30,740 nt of DNA from RGIG426 sp045598065 (lineage in GTDB: Bacteria; Bacillota; Clostridia; Oscillospirales; Acutalibacteraceae). The notes beneath the pieces were generated by a model. That model searched no databases. It worked only from the letters and a program-made list of their open reading frames with translations, and had not been told where the DNA came from. The DNA is taken from assembly GCA_045598065.1 (NCBI GenBank), contig JAZLLJ010000019.1, forward strand, positions 1 through 30,740, read 5' to 3'. Shown piece after piece: positions 8,192 through 15,525 of this stretch (within the stretch, counting starts at the first letter, position 1; every line of letters starts with the position of its first letter). The position numbers and the translations under genes are program-made.

Positions 8192-9058
8192 ATGGATAGT
8201 CCGCTTGCGAAAAACCCGGTTTCGGAGTCGTCAAAAATACTGAATCGCAACGCTCTGAAATACACCATCATCGTGTTGATGCTTGTAGATCATTTTGTTC
8301 ACCTGCTATACAAAGGTTACGGCTATGACGGCACGTGGTATTTGCTCGGACGGCTGATTAGCCGCCTGACCGCACCCATTATGTGTTTCTTCTTGGCGGA
8401 GGGGTTTCGTTTTACCCACAACGTCAAAAACTATACCACACGACTCGGCATTTTTGCGGCCGTTTCCCACCTGCCGTTTCTGTTCTTCGAAACCGGCCAA
8501 TGGTCGCCTATCGGTATTTTCAGCGGCAATGCCGGCGCGGATACCGTTTCTTCCCTCGCATCGGCCACTTTCTTTTATCTGCCCGCCGCCAACGTAACGG
8601 TCGCCCTGTATAAGACCTCGATGATCTTCACGCTGTTTTTGGGCATCCTCACGCTGTCTCTGTGGGAGAAAACCAAATGGCATCCCGCCGTAAAAGGGCT
8701 TCTCACAGCCGTCATTTGCGTGGTCGCCACGTTCGGCGACTGGTCGTATTGGGCGATTTTATATGTGCTTTGCTTTTATTTCCTGCGGGAGAAACCGACC
8801 GCGATGTGGGGCGCTTTTATCGGCGTTTCGGCGCTGTATATCTTCAACATCAACTTGATGCAAGGGCCGTTTCCGCTCACATTTGCTCCCGGTTTCTTCC
8901 CCTACCGCTTGGGCACGTTGCTCGTTCCGCCGACCATCCTCTGGTTTTATAACGGAAAGCCCGGCAGTAAGTCCCCGTTCCATAAATGGTTTTTCTATAT
9001 CTTCTATCCGGCGCATTTATTGTTGCTCGGCGTGTTGTTTTATTATGTATTCGCATAA
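8192..9058 (+). CDS. TraX-family integral membrane protein
   Basis: A 288-residue multi-pass membrane protein. An AGGAGG lies just before the ATG. The N-terminal signature LKYTIIVLMLVDHFVHLLY matches the TraX family, as do the later hydrophobic segments and the FYIFYPAHLLLLG C-terminus. In the F plasmid TraX acetylates the pilin N-terminus. The many chromosomal Firmicutes homologues have no established role and are thought to acylate surface components. The gene stands alone between its promoter and the regulator downstream. No conjugation genes are nearby, so a transfer function should not be assumed. I see no terminator after it. Confidence 0.8.
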   Translation: MDSPLAKNPVSESSKILNRNALKYTIIVLMLVDHFVHLLYKGYGYDGTWYLLGRLISRLTAPIMCFFLAEGFRFTHNVKNYTTRLGIFAAVSHLPFLFFETGQWSPIGIFSGNAGADTVSSLASATFFYLPAANVTVALYKTSMIFTLFLGILTLSLWEKTKWHPAVKGLLTAVICVVATFGDWSYWAILYVLCFYFLREKPTAMWGAFIGVSALYIFNINLMQGPFPLTFAPGFFPYRLGTLLVPPTILWFYNGKPGSKSPFHKWFFYIFYPAHLLLLGVLFYYVFA

Positions 9059-9064
9059 AAACCC

Positions 9065-9092
9065 TTGACAAACGAAGAAAAATGTGTATGAT
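9065..9092 (+). promoter_or_regulatory. Promoter of the Fur-family regulator gene
   Basis: TTGACA (9065-9070), a 16-bp spacer and TATGAT (9087-9092). The predicted start of transcription falls inside the palindrome at 9097-9115. Confidence 0.7.
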
Positions 9093-9096
9093 TAAG

Positions 9097-9115
9097 ATTA
9101 AGAACTATTCTTAAT
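9097..9115 (+). promoter_or_regulatory. Probable Fur/PerR-type operator (8-3-8 palindrome)
   Basis: ATTAAGAA-CTA-TTCTTAAT is a perfect AT-rich inverted repeat, 5 bp downstream of the -10 box and covering the likely +1. This is a classical place for autorepression by the Fur-family regulator encoded just downstream. The sequence differs from the Bacillus PerR (7-1-7) consensus, so the assignment is inferred from position and symmetry. Confidence 0.6.
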
Positions 9116-9129
9116 ACGGTGGGATGTGT

Positions 9130-9501
9130 ATGCGGACGCAAAAAGACCGGATATTCCGAGTGTTGGCCGAGTGCGGCAGTCATAAGACGGCCGACGAGGT
9201 GTTTTTTGCCTGCCGTCAGCAAGGAATTTCCGTCTCTCTCGCAACCGTATACCGCAATTTGGGACTGATGGCAGAGGCCGGCGAACTTCGTCGTGTGCCG
9301 GTGCGCGGAAAAGCCGATGTTTTTGACATCACGCCGCACGAACACTGCCATAAAGTCTGTACCGTTTGCGGCAACGTGTCCGATTTGGACGTAGGCGACA
9401 TTAAAACGGAACTGAAAAAGCGGTCCGGAATAGCAATGGTCGGTTTTGACCTTTGTGTGCACTACGTCTGCTCTCACTGCCAGGCTGAAGCCCAACCATA
9501 A
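9130..9501 (+). CDS. Fur/PerR-family metal- or peroxide-responsive repressor
   Basis: A 123-residue DNA-binding protein of normal family size. I chose the ATG at 9130 because GGTGGG lies 6 nt before it; an ATG at 9124 would touch the ribosome binding site. The N-terminal winged helix contains the family core SLATVYRNLGLM (about 36-47). The C-terminal domain has a His/Glu cluster (HEHCHK, 70-75) and the structural zinc pairs C77/C80 and C114/C117. A rubrerythrin gene follows 125 bp downstream, a common partner of PerR in anaerobes, so peroxide sensing is the best guess. Fur or Zur cannot be excluded by eye. Confidence 0.88.
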   Translation: MRTQKDRIFRVLAECGSHKTADEVFFACRQQGISVSLATVYRNLGLMAEAGELRRVPVRGKADVFDITPHEHCHKVCTVCGNVSDLDVGDIKTELKKRSGIAMVGFDLCVHYVCSHCQAEAQP

Positions 9502-9507
9502 AGGCAA

Positions 9508-9536
9508 CTCCCCAAACGGCAAAACCGTTTGCGGAG
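9508..9536 (+). other. Intercistronic hairpin between regulator and rubrerythrin
   Basis: CTCCCCAAACGG pairs with CCGTTTGCGGAG around a CAAAA loop, with one C-C mismatch. No U-tract follows, so read-through into rubrerythrin is expected. It could stabilise or process the mRNA. A possible extra extended -10 (TGATATAAA, TATAAA at 9600-9605) precedes rubrerythrin but has a poor -35. Confidence 0.5.
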
Positions 9537-9626
9537 AAAATGACAGGAAGAATTGTCGGAGGACTTTGTCGGTCCGCTGTGGAAACACCCGGCATCTGAT
9601 ATAAAAAATAAAAAGGAGAAAAAACC

Positions 9627-10166
9627 ATGAGCAACAAGTATGCAGGCACCAAAACCGAGAAAAACTTAGAGGCGGCCTTTGCCGGCGAATCCCAGGCGAG
9701 AAACAAGTATACCTACTTTGCCTCCAAAGCCAAAAAAGAAGGCTTCGAGCAGATTGCGGCGCTGTTCCTGAAAACCGCCGACAACGAGAAAGAGCACGCC
9801 AAAATGTGGTTCAAAGAACTGGGCGGCATCGGCTCTACCGCTGAGAATCTGGCGGCGGCGGCCGACGGCGAAAACTATGAGTGGACCGATATGTACGAGA
9901 GTTTTGCCAAAGACGCCGAAGAAGAAGGCTTTACCGCTCTTGCCGCGAAATTCCGCGCGGTTGCCGCGATTGAGAAACATCACGAAGAGCGCTATCGCGC
10001 CCTGTTACACAACGTGGAAGCACAGGAAGTCTTCAAAAAGAGCTCCGTCAAAGTGTGGGAATGCCGCAACTGCGGTCACATCGTGGTCGGCGAAGCCGCA
10101 CCGCTGGTGTGCCCGGTGTGTGCCCATCCGCAAGCCTATTTTGAGGTCAATGCCGAGAACTATTAA
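9627..10166 (+). CDS. rbr: Rubrerythrin
   Basis: A cytoplasmic non-haem iron peroxidase of 179 residues that reduces hydrogen peroxide in anaerobes. The ferritin-like four-helix domain shows the diiron ligands: E21 in AGESQARNKY, E54 and H57 in NEKEHAK, glutamates in MYESFAKDAEEEGF (91-101), and E116/H119 in IEKHHEER. The C-terminal rubredoxin-like domain has C146-x-x-C149 and C162-x-x-C165 for a mononuclear iron. The AAGGAG ribosome binding site is good. It lies downstream of the Fur/PerR gene and is probably cotranscribed with it and derepressed by peroxide. A strong terminator closes the unit. Confidence 0.95.
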   Translation: MSNKYAGTKTEKNLEAAFAGESQARNKYTYFASKAKKEGFEQIAALFLKTADNEKEHAKMWFKELGGIGSTAENLAAAADGENYEWTDMYESFAKDAEEEGFTALAAKFRAVAAIEKHHEERYRALLHNVEAQEVFKKSSVKVWECRNCGHIVVGEAAPLVCPVCAHPQAYFEVNAENY

Positions 10167-10179
10167 GTCTTCCAAAAAA

Positions 10180-10208
10180 GCGTAGGGAACGTCTCCCTGC
10201 GCTTTTTT
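10180..10208 (+). terminator. Rho-independent terminator after rubrerythrin
   Basis: GCGTAGGG (10180-10187) pairs with CCCTGCGC (10195-10202) with one wobble pair, followed by six T. Confidence 0.9.
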
Positions 10209-10209
10209 C

Positions 10210-10237
10210 TTGCTTTTTTCGCAAAGTGTGGTATTCT
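10210..10237 (+). promoter_or_regulatory. Possible promoter of the lipoprotein gene
   Basis: TTGCTT (10210-10215), a 16-bp spacer and TATTCT (10232-10237). The match is moderate and begins right after the rubrerythrin terminator. Confidence 0.4.
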
Positions 10238-10298
10238 ATTACATAGTAACTTGCGCTCCCAAAACCCATCGACTGCGCAAATGGAAAGGATGCGTTTT

Positions 10299-11147
10299 AT
10301 GAAAAAAATCGGTTTCCTTGTGATAGGGTGTCTGACCGTCTGCTTGCTTCTTACAGGTTGCAGCAACAAAACCGACAGCAAAAAAGAGTCCTCTAAAAAC
10401 GCCGAATCAGCAAACCAGTCGACAGAGGATATCTCGTCTTCCGAATTTGACGAAGACTCTACGGACGCTTCCGAAAAGCATCCTTCGGCCGGCCAGTCGA
10501 ATGGGGGCGATTCTTCCGACATTGCGGACAACAACAACGGCAACGGCGCAGGCAACGACACGGACGACGAATTCGGTGACACTGCGGACGACGAAAACCG
10601 CACTGTTGCGCTGAAAGAGCCGAAACTCGATTGGTGGGAGATTTACAATCCCAACGGGTTTAACACGCTGACTGCCGCCATCACCAATCTAAACAAAGAG
10701 GCCATCGACGTGTCGTACGACGTGGTATACTACAAAGACAGCAAAGAAGTGGCACGCAGCGAACACATCACCAATATCGGTGTGATGCCGGGAAAACAAG
10801 ACGTCACTTGGTCCGACTACAACATCCCCGAGTCCTCCGATGTGGAAGAAGTAAAACTGGAAAATATGAAAGTGTCAAAGACATCGCACACCCCCATCAC
10901 CGGCAAATATGAACACGTCGGCAAGGAAGACGGCAAAGAACTGTTCGATTTCACCTTTGACAAAAAACCCACGCTTGCCACTATTACGTTTTTGTTGTAT
11001 AATGATAAAAACAAAAATCAGCAATTCGACAAGGGCGAAATCGTCACCACCTGCGTTACGTCGCTGACAGAACAAACCGGCCGCGTATATTTTGAGCCTG
11101 CCGGTTATGACTATACCGACTACGAAGTATTCTTTAACGCAACCTAA
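10299..11147 (+). CDS. Surface lipoprotein with acidic linker, function unknown
   Basis: A 282-residue exported protein. The start at 10299 follows GGAAAGGA and gives a lipoprotein signal MKKIGFLVIG with lipobox LLTGC, so Cys21 would be lipidated. Residues 22 to about 105 are a low-complexity Ser/Asp/Asn/Glu linker that probably spans the cell wall. The C-terminal part (about 106-282) looks like two beta-sandwich regions. The first, with NPNGFNTLTAAITNLNKEAID, resembles FxLYD-type domains of clostridial lipoproteins. The second contains an aspartate/asparagine-rich LYNDKNKNQQFDKGE stretch that could bind calcium. It is monocistronic between a promoter and a terminator. The specific role is unknown. 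Confidence 0.8.
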   Translation: MKKIGFLVIGCLTVCLLLTGCSNKTDSKKESSKNAESANQSTEDISSSEFDEDSTDASEKHPSAGQSNGGDSSDIADNNNGNGAGNDTDDEFGDTADDENRTVALKEPKLDWWEIYNPNGFNTLTAAITNLNKEAIDVSYDVVYYKDSKEVARSEHITNIGVMPGKQDVTWSDYNIPESSDVEEVKLENMKVSKTSHTPITGKYEHVGKEDGKELFDFTFDKKPTLATITFLLYNDKNKNQQFDKGEIVTTCVTSLTEQTGRVYFEPAGYDYTDYEVFFNAT

Positions 11148-11155
11148 TACATACA

Positions 11156-11206
11156 ACAGCGCAGGAAGATGCCGCGGTTTTCCACGGTTTCCCTGCGCTG
11201 TTTTTT
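11156..11206 (+). terminator. Terminator after the lipoprotein gene
   Basis: ACAGCGCAGG (11156-11165) pairs with CCTGCGCTGT (11192-11201), with a second inner hairpin around CCGCGG/CCACGG, followed by six T. Confidence 0.85.
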
Positions 11207-11225
11207 ATCAAAATCGTATACCCCT

Positions 11226-11490
11226 TTACCGGTATTTTTCGGCGGCGGCGAGGACATTGTTACGCACACGGTCGCGCAACGATTTCGGCGAGAGGTCTTT
11301 GGAATGTTTCGCCGAAATATGACGGGAGACCATCACGCTGTCGATAAGCAGGCGCAGTTCCGCATCCTCGAAATCGCACGGACGCACAAGGTAGCACCCC
11401 ACCGACGAGCGCACCAGTTCGTAGTCCGCTTCTTCCAGCGCATCCAACCGCCGACTGCGTGGCTTTGCGCTTTTTCGAGATGCCGTTTAT
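11226..11490 (-). pseudogene. Remnant of a WYL-type transcriptional regulator
   Basis: The reading frame ending at 11226 contains RRLDALEEADYELVR, GCYLV and FEDAELRLLIDSV followed by SRHISAKHSKDL. This order matches the linker between the helix-turn-helix and the ligand domain of WYL-family regulators in Clostridia. Just upstream, GISKKRKA appears in another frame where the family has its recognition segment, so a frameshift lies near 11455-11470. The HTH start is missing (a terminator sits there) and the large WYL domain is absent. No ribosome binding site precedes it. I read it as a decayed fragment of about a quarter of the original gene. Confidence 0.6.
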
Positions 11491-11506
11491 GGGATAAACG
11501 TATGTA

Positions 11507-11543
11507 AAAACGCCGTATAGGTCCAAGACCTATACGGCGTTTT
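11507..11543 (-). terminator. Terminator of the 412-residue protein gene
   Basis: CGCCGTATAGGT (11511-11522) pairs exactly with ACCTATACGGCG (11528-11539). Flanking A and T tracts make it usable from both strands. Confidence 0.9.
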
Positions 11544-11569
11544 CTTTTTCTTCAAACGTGTTGTCGCGT

Positions 11570-12808
11570 TTAATAAATGGCCATATCTTCTTCGATGGAT
11601 CCGCTGTCCGGCGTAAACCCATTGTCGGGGATCTTAAATTTCATTTCATCCGGCTGTATGCCTTTTTCCTGTTGCTTTTGCACCTGGTCAAAAAGATCGC
11701 GCACCGGATCGAGTCTGTCGGTGAAATAGTCCTCGTAATAGCGATACAACGTATCGAGCATTTTGTCGTCAACGTTCATCACCAAGCTTTTGCCGATGTC
11801 ATCTCGGTTATACAGCGAAATCAAGCCATATCGGAAATTCCGCAAATTTTCAGGAGCCTTCTCGCTCCACCGCTCTTTGTCCTTGCCATAGATGCGGTCG
11901 CCCAATTTTTCCACACGCATTTCAATGCGTTTCATATCGCGCTCGTCCACCGTGGGAGTCTCGTCAATGGGTTTCTCGCCTTCCTCGAGATTATAATCCC
12001 CCTTGTCAATGGCAAAATCCGCCAAATTCTCCAGTTCTTCGCCCTCGTGTTCCTCGGCAAGACCGAGTTTTTTCTGGATATCGGAAATGCCCTTTTCATA
12101 GTATTCTTTCGGCTTCGGCGTAAACTCGTGGTAATCGTTATACTCTTTCAGCGCCTTTTCGTAGTCTGCCTCACTCATCTTGTTGCGGTCGGGCATTTCC
12201 GGCACGTTGTCCATTTCCCAGTTCATTTTGCCGTTGTTTTTAGGCTGGATCTCGCGGGTGTGGAAATGGTGCATCTTCTCGTATTTGCGCATCGCTTTGT
12301 CGTATTCGCGGAACGTGTCGCTTTCGAGACCGTCGTTGAATTGCTTGTGGAACCAGTTATAGATACTGGCAAAAAGGCCCGGCGCTTTCGGTTTTTCGAA
12401 AACCTTCAAATCGTCCGGACGGTATTTCTCGTTGTAATATTCCTCCGTCATCGGTTTCTCGTCCAGCGACAGTTCGACCTTGCCAAGCGACCCCGCACCC
12501 GTGCTTCTGGCGTTCATCGCATACATCTCCGGCTCGTCTCCGTCGATACTCACAAAAATGAACGGGCTGTTGATATCCAGCGTTCGGGCGTATTCGTCCT
12601 GCATCCCGTCCACGTGCTTCACGAGGTCTTCTGCCGTCAGCTTGTTACCGTGGGCATCAAAAAAGTTCATCTCCGCCGATGTATCGTCAATTTTCTTTTT
12701 TAAGCCGGCAAGTTTCGCCTCCGGTTCACCTGCCGCTACCCGTCGGCTGTATTCGCGCTGGTTTTCGATATAGTTCGCAACCAGTTCGTTAAACTCTTTG
12801 GGTGTCAT
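11570..12808 (-). CDS. Unrecognised charged cytoplasmic protein
   Basis: A 412-residue protein with no signal peptide or membrane segment, very rich in Glu, Lys, Asp and Tyr. The ATG at 12808 is preferred because GAGAGAGG lies about 9 nt upstream; the ATG at 12817 touches that site. The N-terminus (MTPKEFNELVANYIENQREY) and much of the middle look helical. A segment near 75-110 (FIFVSIDGDEPEMYAMNA) looks beta-stranded, and 180-230 is rich in His, Asn, Met and Pro. I do not recognise a domain. It lies 72 bp after the malic enzyme stop with no clear promoter or strong terminator between, so it may be the last gene of that transcript. The strong terminator after it supports a real gene. Confidence 0.75.
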   Translation of the reverse strand: MTPKEFNELVANYIENQREYSRRVAAGEPEAKLAGLKKKIDDTSAEMNFFDAHGNKLTAEDLVKHVDGMQDEYARTLDINSPFIFVSIDGDEPEMYAMNARSTGAGSLGKVELSLDEKPMTEEYYNEKYRPDDLKVFEKPKAPGLFASIYNWFHKQFNDGLESDTFREYDKAMRKYEKMHHFHTREIQPKNNGKMNWEMDNVPEMPDRNKMSEADYEKALKEYNDYHEFTPKPKEYYEKGISDIQKKLGLAEEHEGEELENLADFAIDKGDYNLEEGEKPIDETPTVDERDMKRIEMRVEKLGDRIYGKDKERWSEKAPENLRNFRYGLISLYNRDDIGKSLVMNVDDKMLDTLYRYYEDYFTDRLDPVRDLFDQVQKQQEKGIQPDEMKFKIPDNGFTPDSGSIEEDMAIY

Positions 12809-12880
12809 AAAACTCATCCTCTCTCGGTGTCTTACGTAAATAACACCGCAAAACGCATGAAAAAGTTACGCGGTTTTCTC

Positions 12881-14056
12881 TTAAATCCGCGCCACACCCG
12901 TTTTACGCGCGGCTTCGGCAACCGCTTTTGCGACCGCTTTGCCCACGCGCGGGTCAAAGGCTTTCGGAATAATGTACTCGGCGGACAGTTCGTCGTCCGC
13001 AATGAGCGAAGACAGCGCGTTTGCCGCCGCCATTTTCATTTCCTCGTTGATTTCGCTTGCGCGCACGTCAAACGTTCCGCGGAAAATGCCGGGAAACGCG
13101 AGCACGTTGTTGATTTGGTTCGGGTAATCGGAACGACCGGTGGAAATCACCTTCGCGCCGCCGGCTTTTGCCTCGTCGGGGAAAATCTCGGGATTCGGGT
13201 TGGCGCAGGCAAAAATAATCGCATCGCGGTTCATCGTTTTGACCATCTCGGCGGTCACGAGATTCGGCGCGGAAAACCCTAAAAACACATCCGCACCGAC
13301 AAGCGCGTCTTTGAGCGTGCCGGTTTTCTTTTCACGGTTGGTAAGCGTCGCCAACTGCGCCATATGCGCGTGCGGAATGTCCGGCGAGCCTTCGCAAATC
13401 ATACCGATTTTGTCGCACAGCGTAATGTTCTTAAATCCAGCCGCCAAAAGCAACCGGCAAACGGACGAGCCTGCAGCTCCGATACCGTTAATAACCACTT
13501 TCACGTCGGCTTTGTCCTTTTTCACCAGTTTCAGCGCGTTCGTAAGACCTGCAAGCACAATCACCGCTGTGCCGTGCTGGTCATCGTGGAACACCGGAAT
13601 ATCGCATTTTGCTTTTAACTTTTCCTCAATTTCAAAACACCGCGGCGCGGAGATATCCTCAAGATTGATGCCGCCGAAACTGCCGGAGATATTGTATACC
13701 GTCTCGACAAATTCATCTACGTCTTTGGTTTTGACACAAAGCGGAAACGCATCCACCGAGCCGAACGATTTAAACAACACGCACTTGCCTTCCATCACGG
13801 GCATACCTGCTTCCGGGCCGATGTCGCCAAGTCCCAACACCGCGCTGCCGTCGGTAATCACGGCGCAAAGGTTGTGGCGACGGGTAAGCTCGTAACTTTT
13901 GTCCAAATCGTCTTTAATCGCAAGGCACGGTTGTGCTACGCCCGGTGTATACGCGAGCGACAAATCGTCTTTCGTTTCCACCGGCACGGTGGCAACCACT
14001 TCCAGTTTCCCTTTCCACTCGCCGTGCAAGCGGAGAGATTCTTTTGCATAATCCAT
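12881..14056 (-). CDS. NAD(P)-dependent malic enzyme
   Basis: Oxidative decarboxylation of malate to pyruvate in the cytoplasm; the 391-residue length is typical of the short bacterial form. The start at 14056 follows AAGGAG. Motifs in order: YTPGVAQPC with the catalytic Tyr (about 37), the metal-binding region HDDQHGTAVI, the Rossmann loop NGIGAAGSS, and FDPRVGKAVAKAVAEAA at the end. The cofactor (NAD or NADP) cannot be decided by eye. The ribosome binding site overlaps the stop codon of the fumarase gene 13 nt upstream, so the two are translationally coupled. Confidence 0.93.
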   Translation of the reverse strand: MDYAKESLRLHGEWKGKLEVVATVPVETKDDLSLAYTPGVAQPCLAIKDDLDKSYELTRRHNLCAVITDGSAVLGLGDIGPEAGMPVMEGKCVLFKSFGSVDAFPLCVKTKDVDEFVETVYNISGSFGGINLEDISAPRCFEIEEKLKAKCDIPVFHDDQHGTAVIVLAGLTNALKLVKKDKADVKVVINGIGAAGSSVCRLLLAAGFKNITLCDKIGMICEGSPDIPHAHMAQLATLTNREKKTGTLKDALVGADVFLGFSAPNLVTAEMVKTMNRDAIIFACANPNPEIFPDEAKAGGAKVISTGRSDYPNQINNVLAFPGIFRGTFDVRASEINEEMKMAAANALSSLIADDELSAEYIIPKAFDPRVGKAVAKAVAEAARKTGVARI

Positions 14057-14069
14057 TGTTCTTTGCTCC

Positions 14070-15434
14070 TTATACCATTTTAGTGGGATCGACCGCTTCG
14101 TCAAATTCCCACTCGCTCAAAAGGCCTTGGCCCACCACCGCTTCTTTGAGCGTTAAGCCGTTTTCGTGAGCATATTTTGCGGCGGCGGCCGCTTGGTCAT
14201 ACCCGATTTTCGGGGTAAGACAGGTCACAAGCATTAACGAGCGACGAAGATATTCCTCCATTTTATCTTCGTTTACCGTGATTCCGCGCACACAGTTTTC
14301 GGTAAACGAACGCATGGCATCAGAAAGCAAGCGCACCGACTGCAAGAAATTGTAAGCGCACACCGGCATAAACACGTTGAGTTCAAAATTGCCCTGCGAT
14401 GCGGCCAACCCGACCGCCACGTCGTTGCCCATCACCTGAACGGCGACCATCGTCACCGCCTCGCATTGCGTGGGATTGACTTTGCCCGGCATAATCGAAC
14501 TGCCCGGCTCGTTTTCGGGGATATGTAATTCGGAAATTCCGCACCGCGGACCGGCGGCAAGCCAGCGAATATCGTTGGCGATTTTCATCAGATTCGCCGC
14601 AAGCGCTTTGAGCGCGCCGTGGGCAAACACAAACGCTTCTTTGCCGGTCAGCGCGCGGAATTTGTTGCTGTCCGGCTCAAAATGCGTACCGCACAAAACG
14701 GACAACTCCTCACACACGGCTTTGTCAAAGCCGTCCGGCGCGTTGAGGCCCGTTCCCACCGCTGTGCCGCCGATAGCCAATTTTCTCAGCGGCGACAACG
14801 CCACGAGTATCATTTCGCGCGCGTTTTCAAGCAATCCGCGCCAACCGGACACTTCCTGCGAAAACTTAATCGGTGTTGCATCTTGCAAATGGGTGCGCCC
14901 GATTTTTATCACGTCGGGATTACGCTCTTCGAGCACCGCAAACGCATCAATCAGCACGTCAAGCGCGGAAAGCAACTGTTCCTCGATAGCGCACACCGCG
15001 GCGATGTTCATCGCAGACGGGAAGGTATCATTAGAACTTTGCGAGGCATTCACGTCATCGTTCGGATGAAGTAATTTTGTGCAGACAGCCGCGTTGCCAC
15101 GGTTGGCGATGACTTCGTTTAAGTTCATATTCGTCTGCGTTCCGGAGCCGGTCTGAAACACCGAAAGCGGAAACTCACCGTCAAGTTTTTCGGACAAAAT
15201 TTCGTCCGCCACTTGCTCGATAAGCGCGGCTTTTTCGGCGGAAATCTTGCCGATTTTCCCGTTCACGCGCGCACACGCCTTTTTAAGCGATGCAAATGCC
15301 GCAATGATCTCGCGCGGCATAGTCGCATCACCGATTTTGAAATTTTCAAAACTCCGCTGAGTTTGCGCACCCCACCACTTGTCGGCAGGCACGTTCACCT
15401 CACCCATCGAATCGTGTTCGATACGGTAGTTCAT
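14070..15434 (-). CDS. fumC: Fumarate hydratase class II
   Basis: Reversible hydration of fumarate to L-malate by an oxygen-stable, iron-free enzyme; 454 residues, close to the usual 460. The family signature GSSIMPGKVNPTQCE with the catalytic Ser loop is present, as are TGSGTQTNMNLNE, SSNDTFPSAMN and the GRTHLQDATPIKFSQE segment. The start has AAGGGG upstream and a near-perfect promoter at 15464-15492. It is followed by malic enzyme, so the pair would turn fumarate into pyruvate, CO2 and reduced cofactor. Confidence 0.96.
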   Translation of the reverse strand: MNYRIEHDSMGEVNVPADKWWGAQTQRSFENFKIGDATMPREIIAAFASLKKACARVNGKIGKISAEKAALIEQVADEILSEKLDGEFPLSVFQTGSGTQTNMNLNEVIANRGNAAVCTKLLHPNDDVNASQSSNDTFPSAMNIAAVCAIEEQLLSALDVLIDAFAVLEERNPDVIKIGRTHLQDATPIKFSQEVSGWRGLLENAREMILVALSPLRKLAIGGTAVGTGLNAPDGFDKAVCEELSVLCGTHFEPDSNKFRALTGKEAFVFAHGALKALAANLMKIANDIRWLAAGPRCGISELHIPENEPGSSIMPGKVNPTQCEAVTMVAVQVMGNDVAVGLAASQGNFELNVFMPVCAYNFLQSVRLLSDAMRSFTENCVRGITVNEDKMEEYLRRSLMLVTCLTPKIGYDQAAAAAKYAHENGLTLKEAVVGQGLLSEWEFDEAVDPTKMV

Positions 15435-15463
15435 ACTATCAGCCCCTTTTTACATACACACCC

Positions 15464-15492
15464 ATTATATCCCAAACCTTGCCGCAATGCAA
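15464..15492 (-). promoter_or_regulatory. Promoter of the fumarase-malic enzyme operon
   Basis: On the minus strand, TTGCAT (15492-15487), a 17-bp spacer and TATAAT (15469-15464), placed directly after the terminator of the glycan operon. Confidence 0.8.
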
Positions 15493-15493
15493 G

Positions 15494-15525
15494 AAAAAAT
15501 CCCCGGTCAAAATCGAGGATTTTTT
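15494..15525 (-). terminator. Terminator of the surface-glycan operon
   Basis: AAAAATCC and GGATTTTT arms enclose an imperfect CG-rich core. The structure begins at the flippase stop codon and ends against the fumC promoter. Confidence 0.7.

Noticed and set aside
8192..9058. Evidence for a conjugative element from the TraX-family gene
   Set aside because: No relaxase, coupling protein, integrase or attachment site is present; chromosomal TraX homologues are common in Firmicutes.
11226..11447. Functional 73-residue gene
   Set aside because: It has only a TTG start without ribosome binding site and corresponds to an inner piece of a larger regulator family.
12818..12880. Terminator between malic enzyme and the 412-residue gene
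   Set aside because: Only a 5-bp ACCGC/GCGGT stem with a 20-nt loop and no U-tract, too weak to call.
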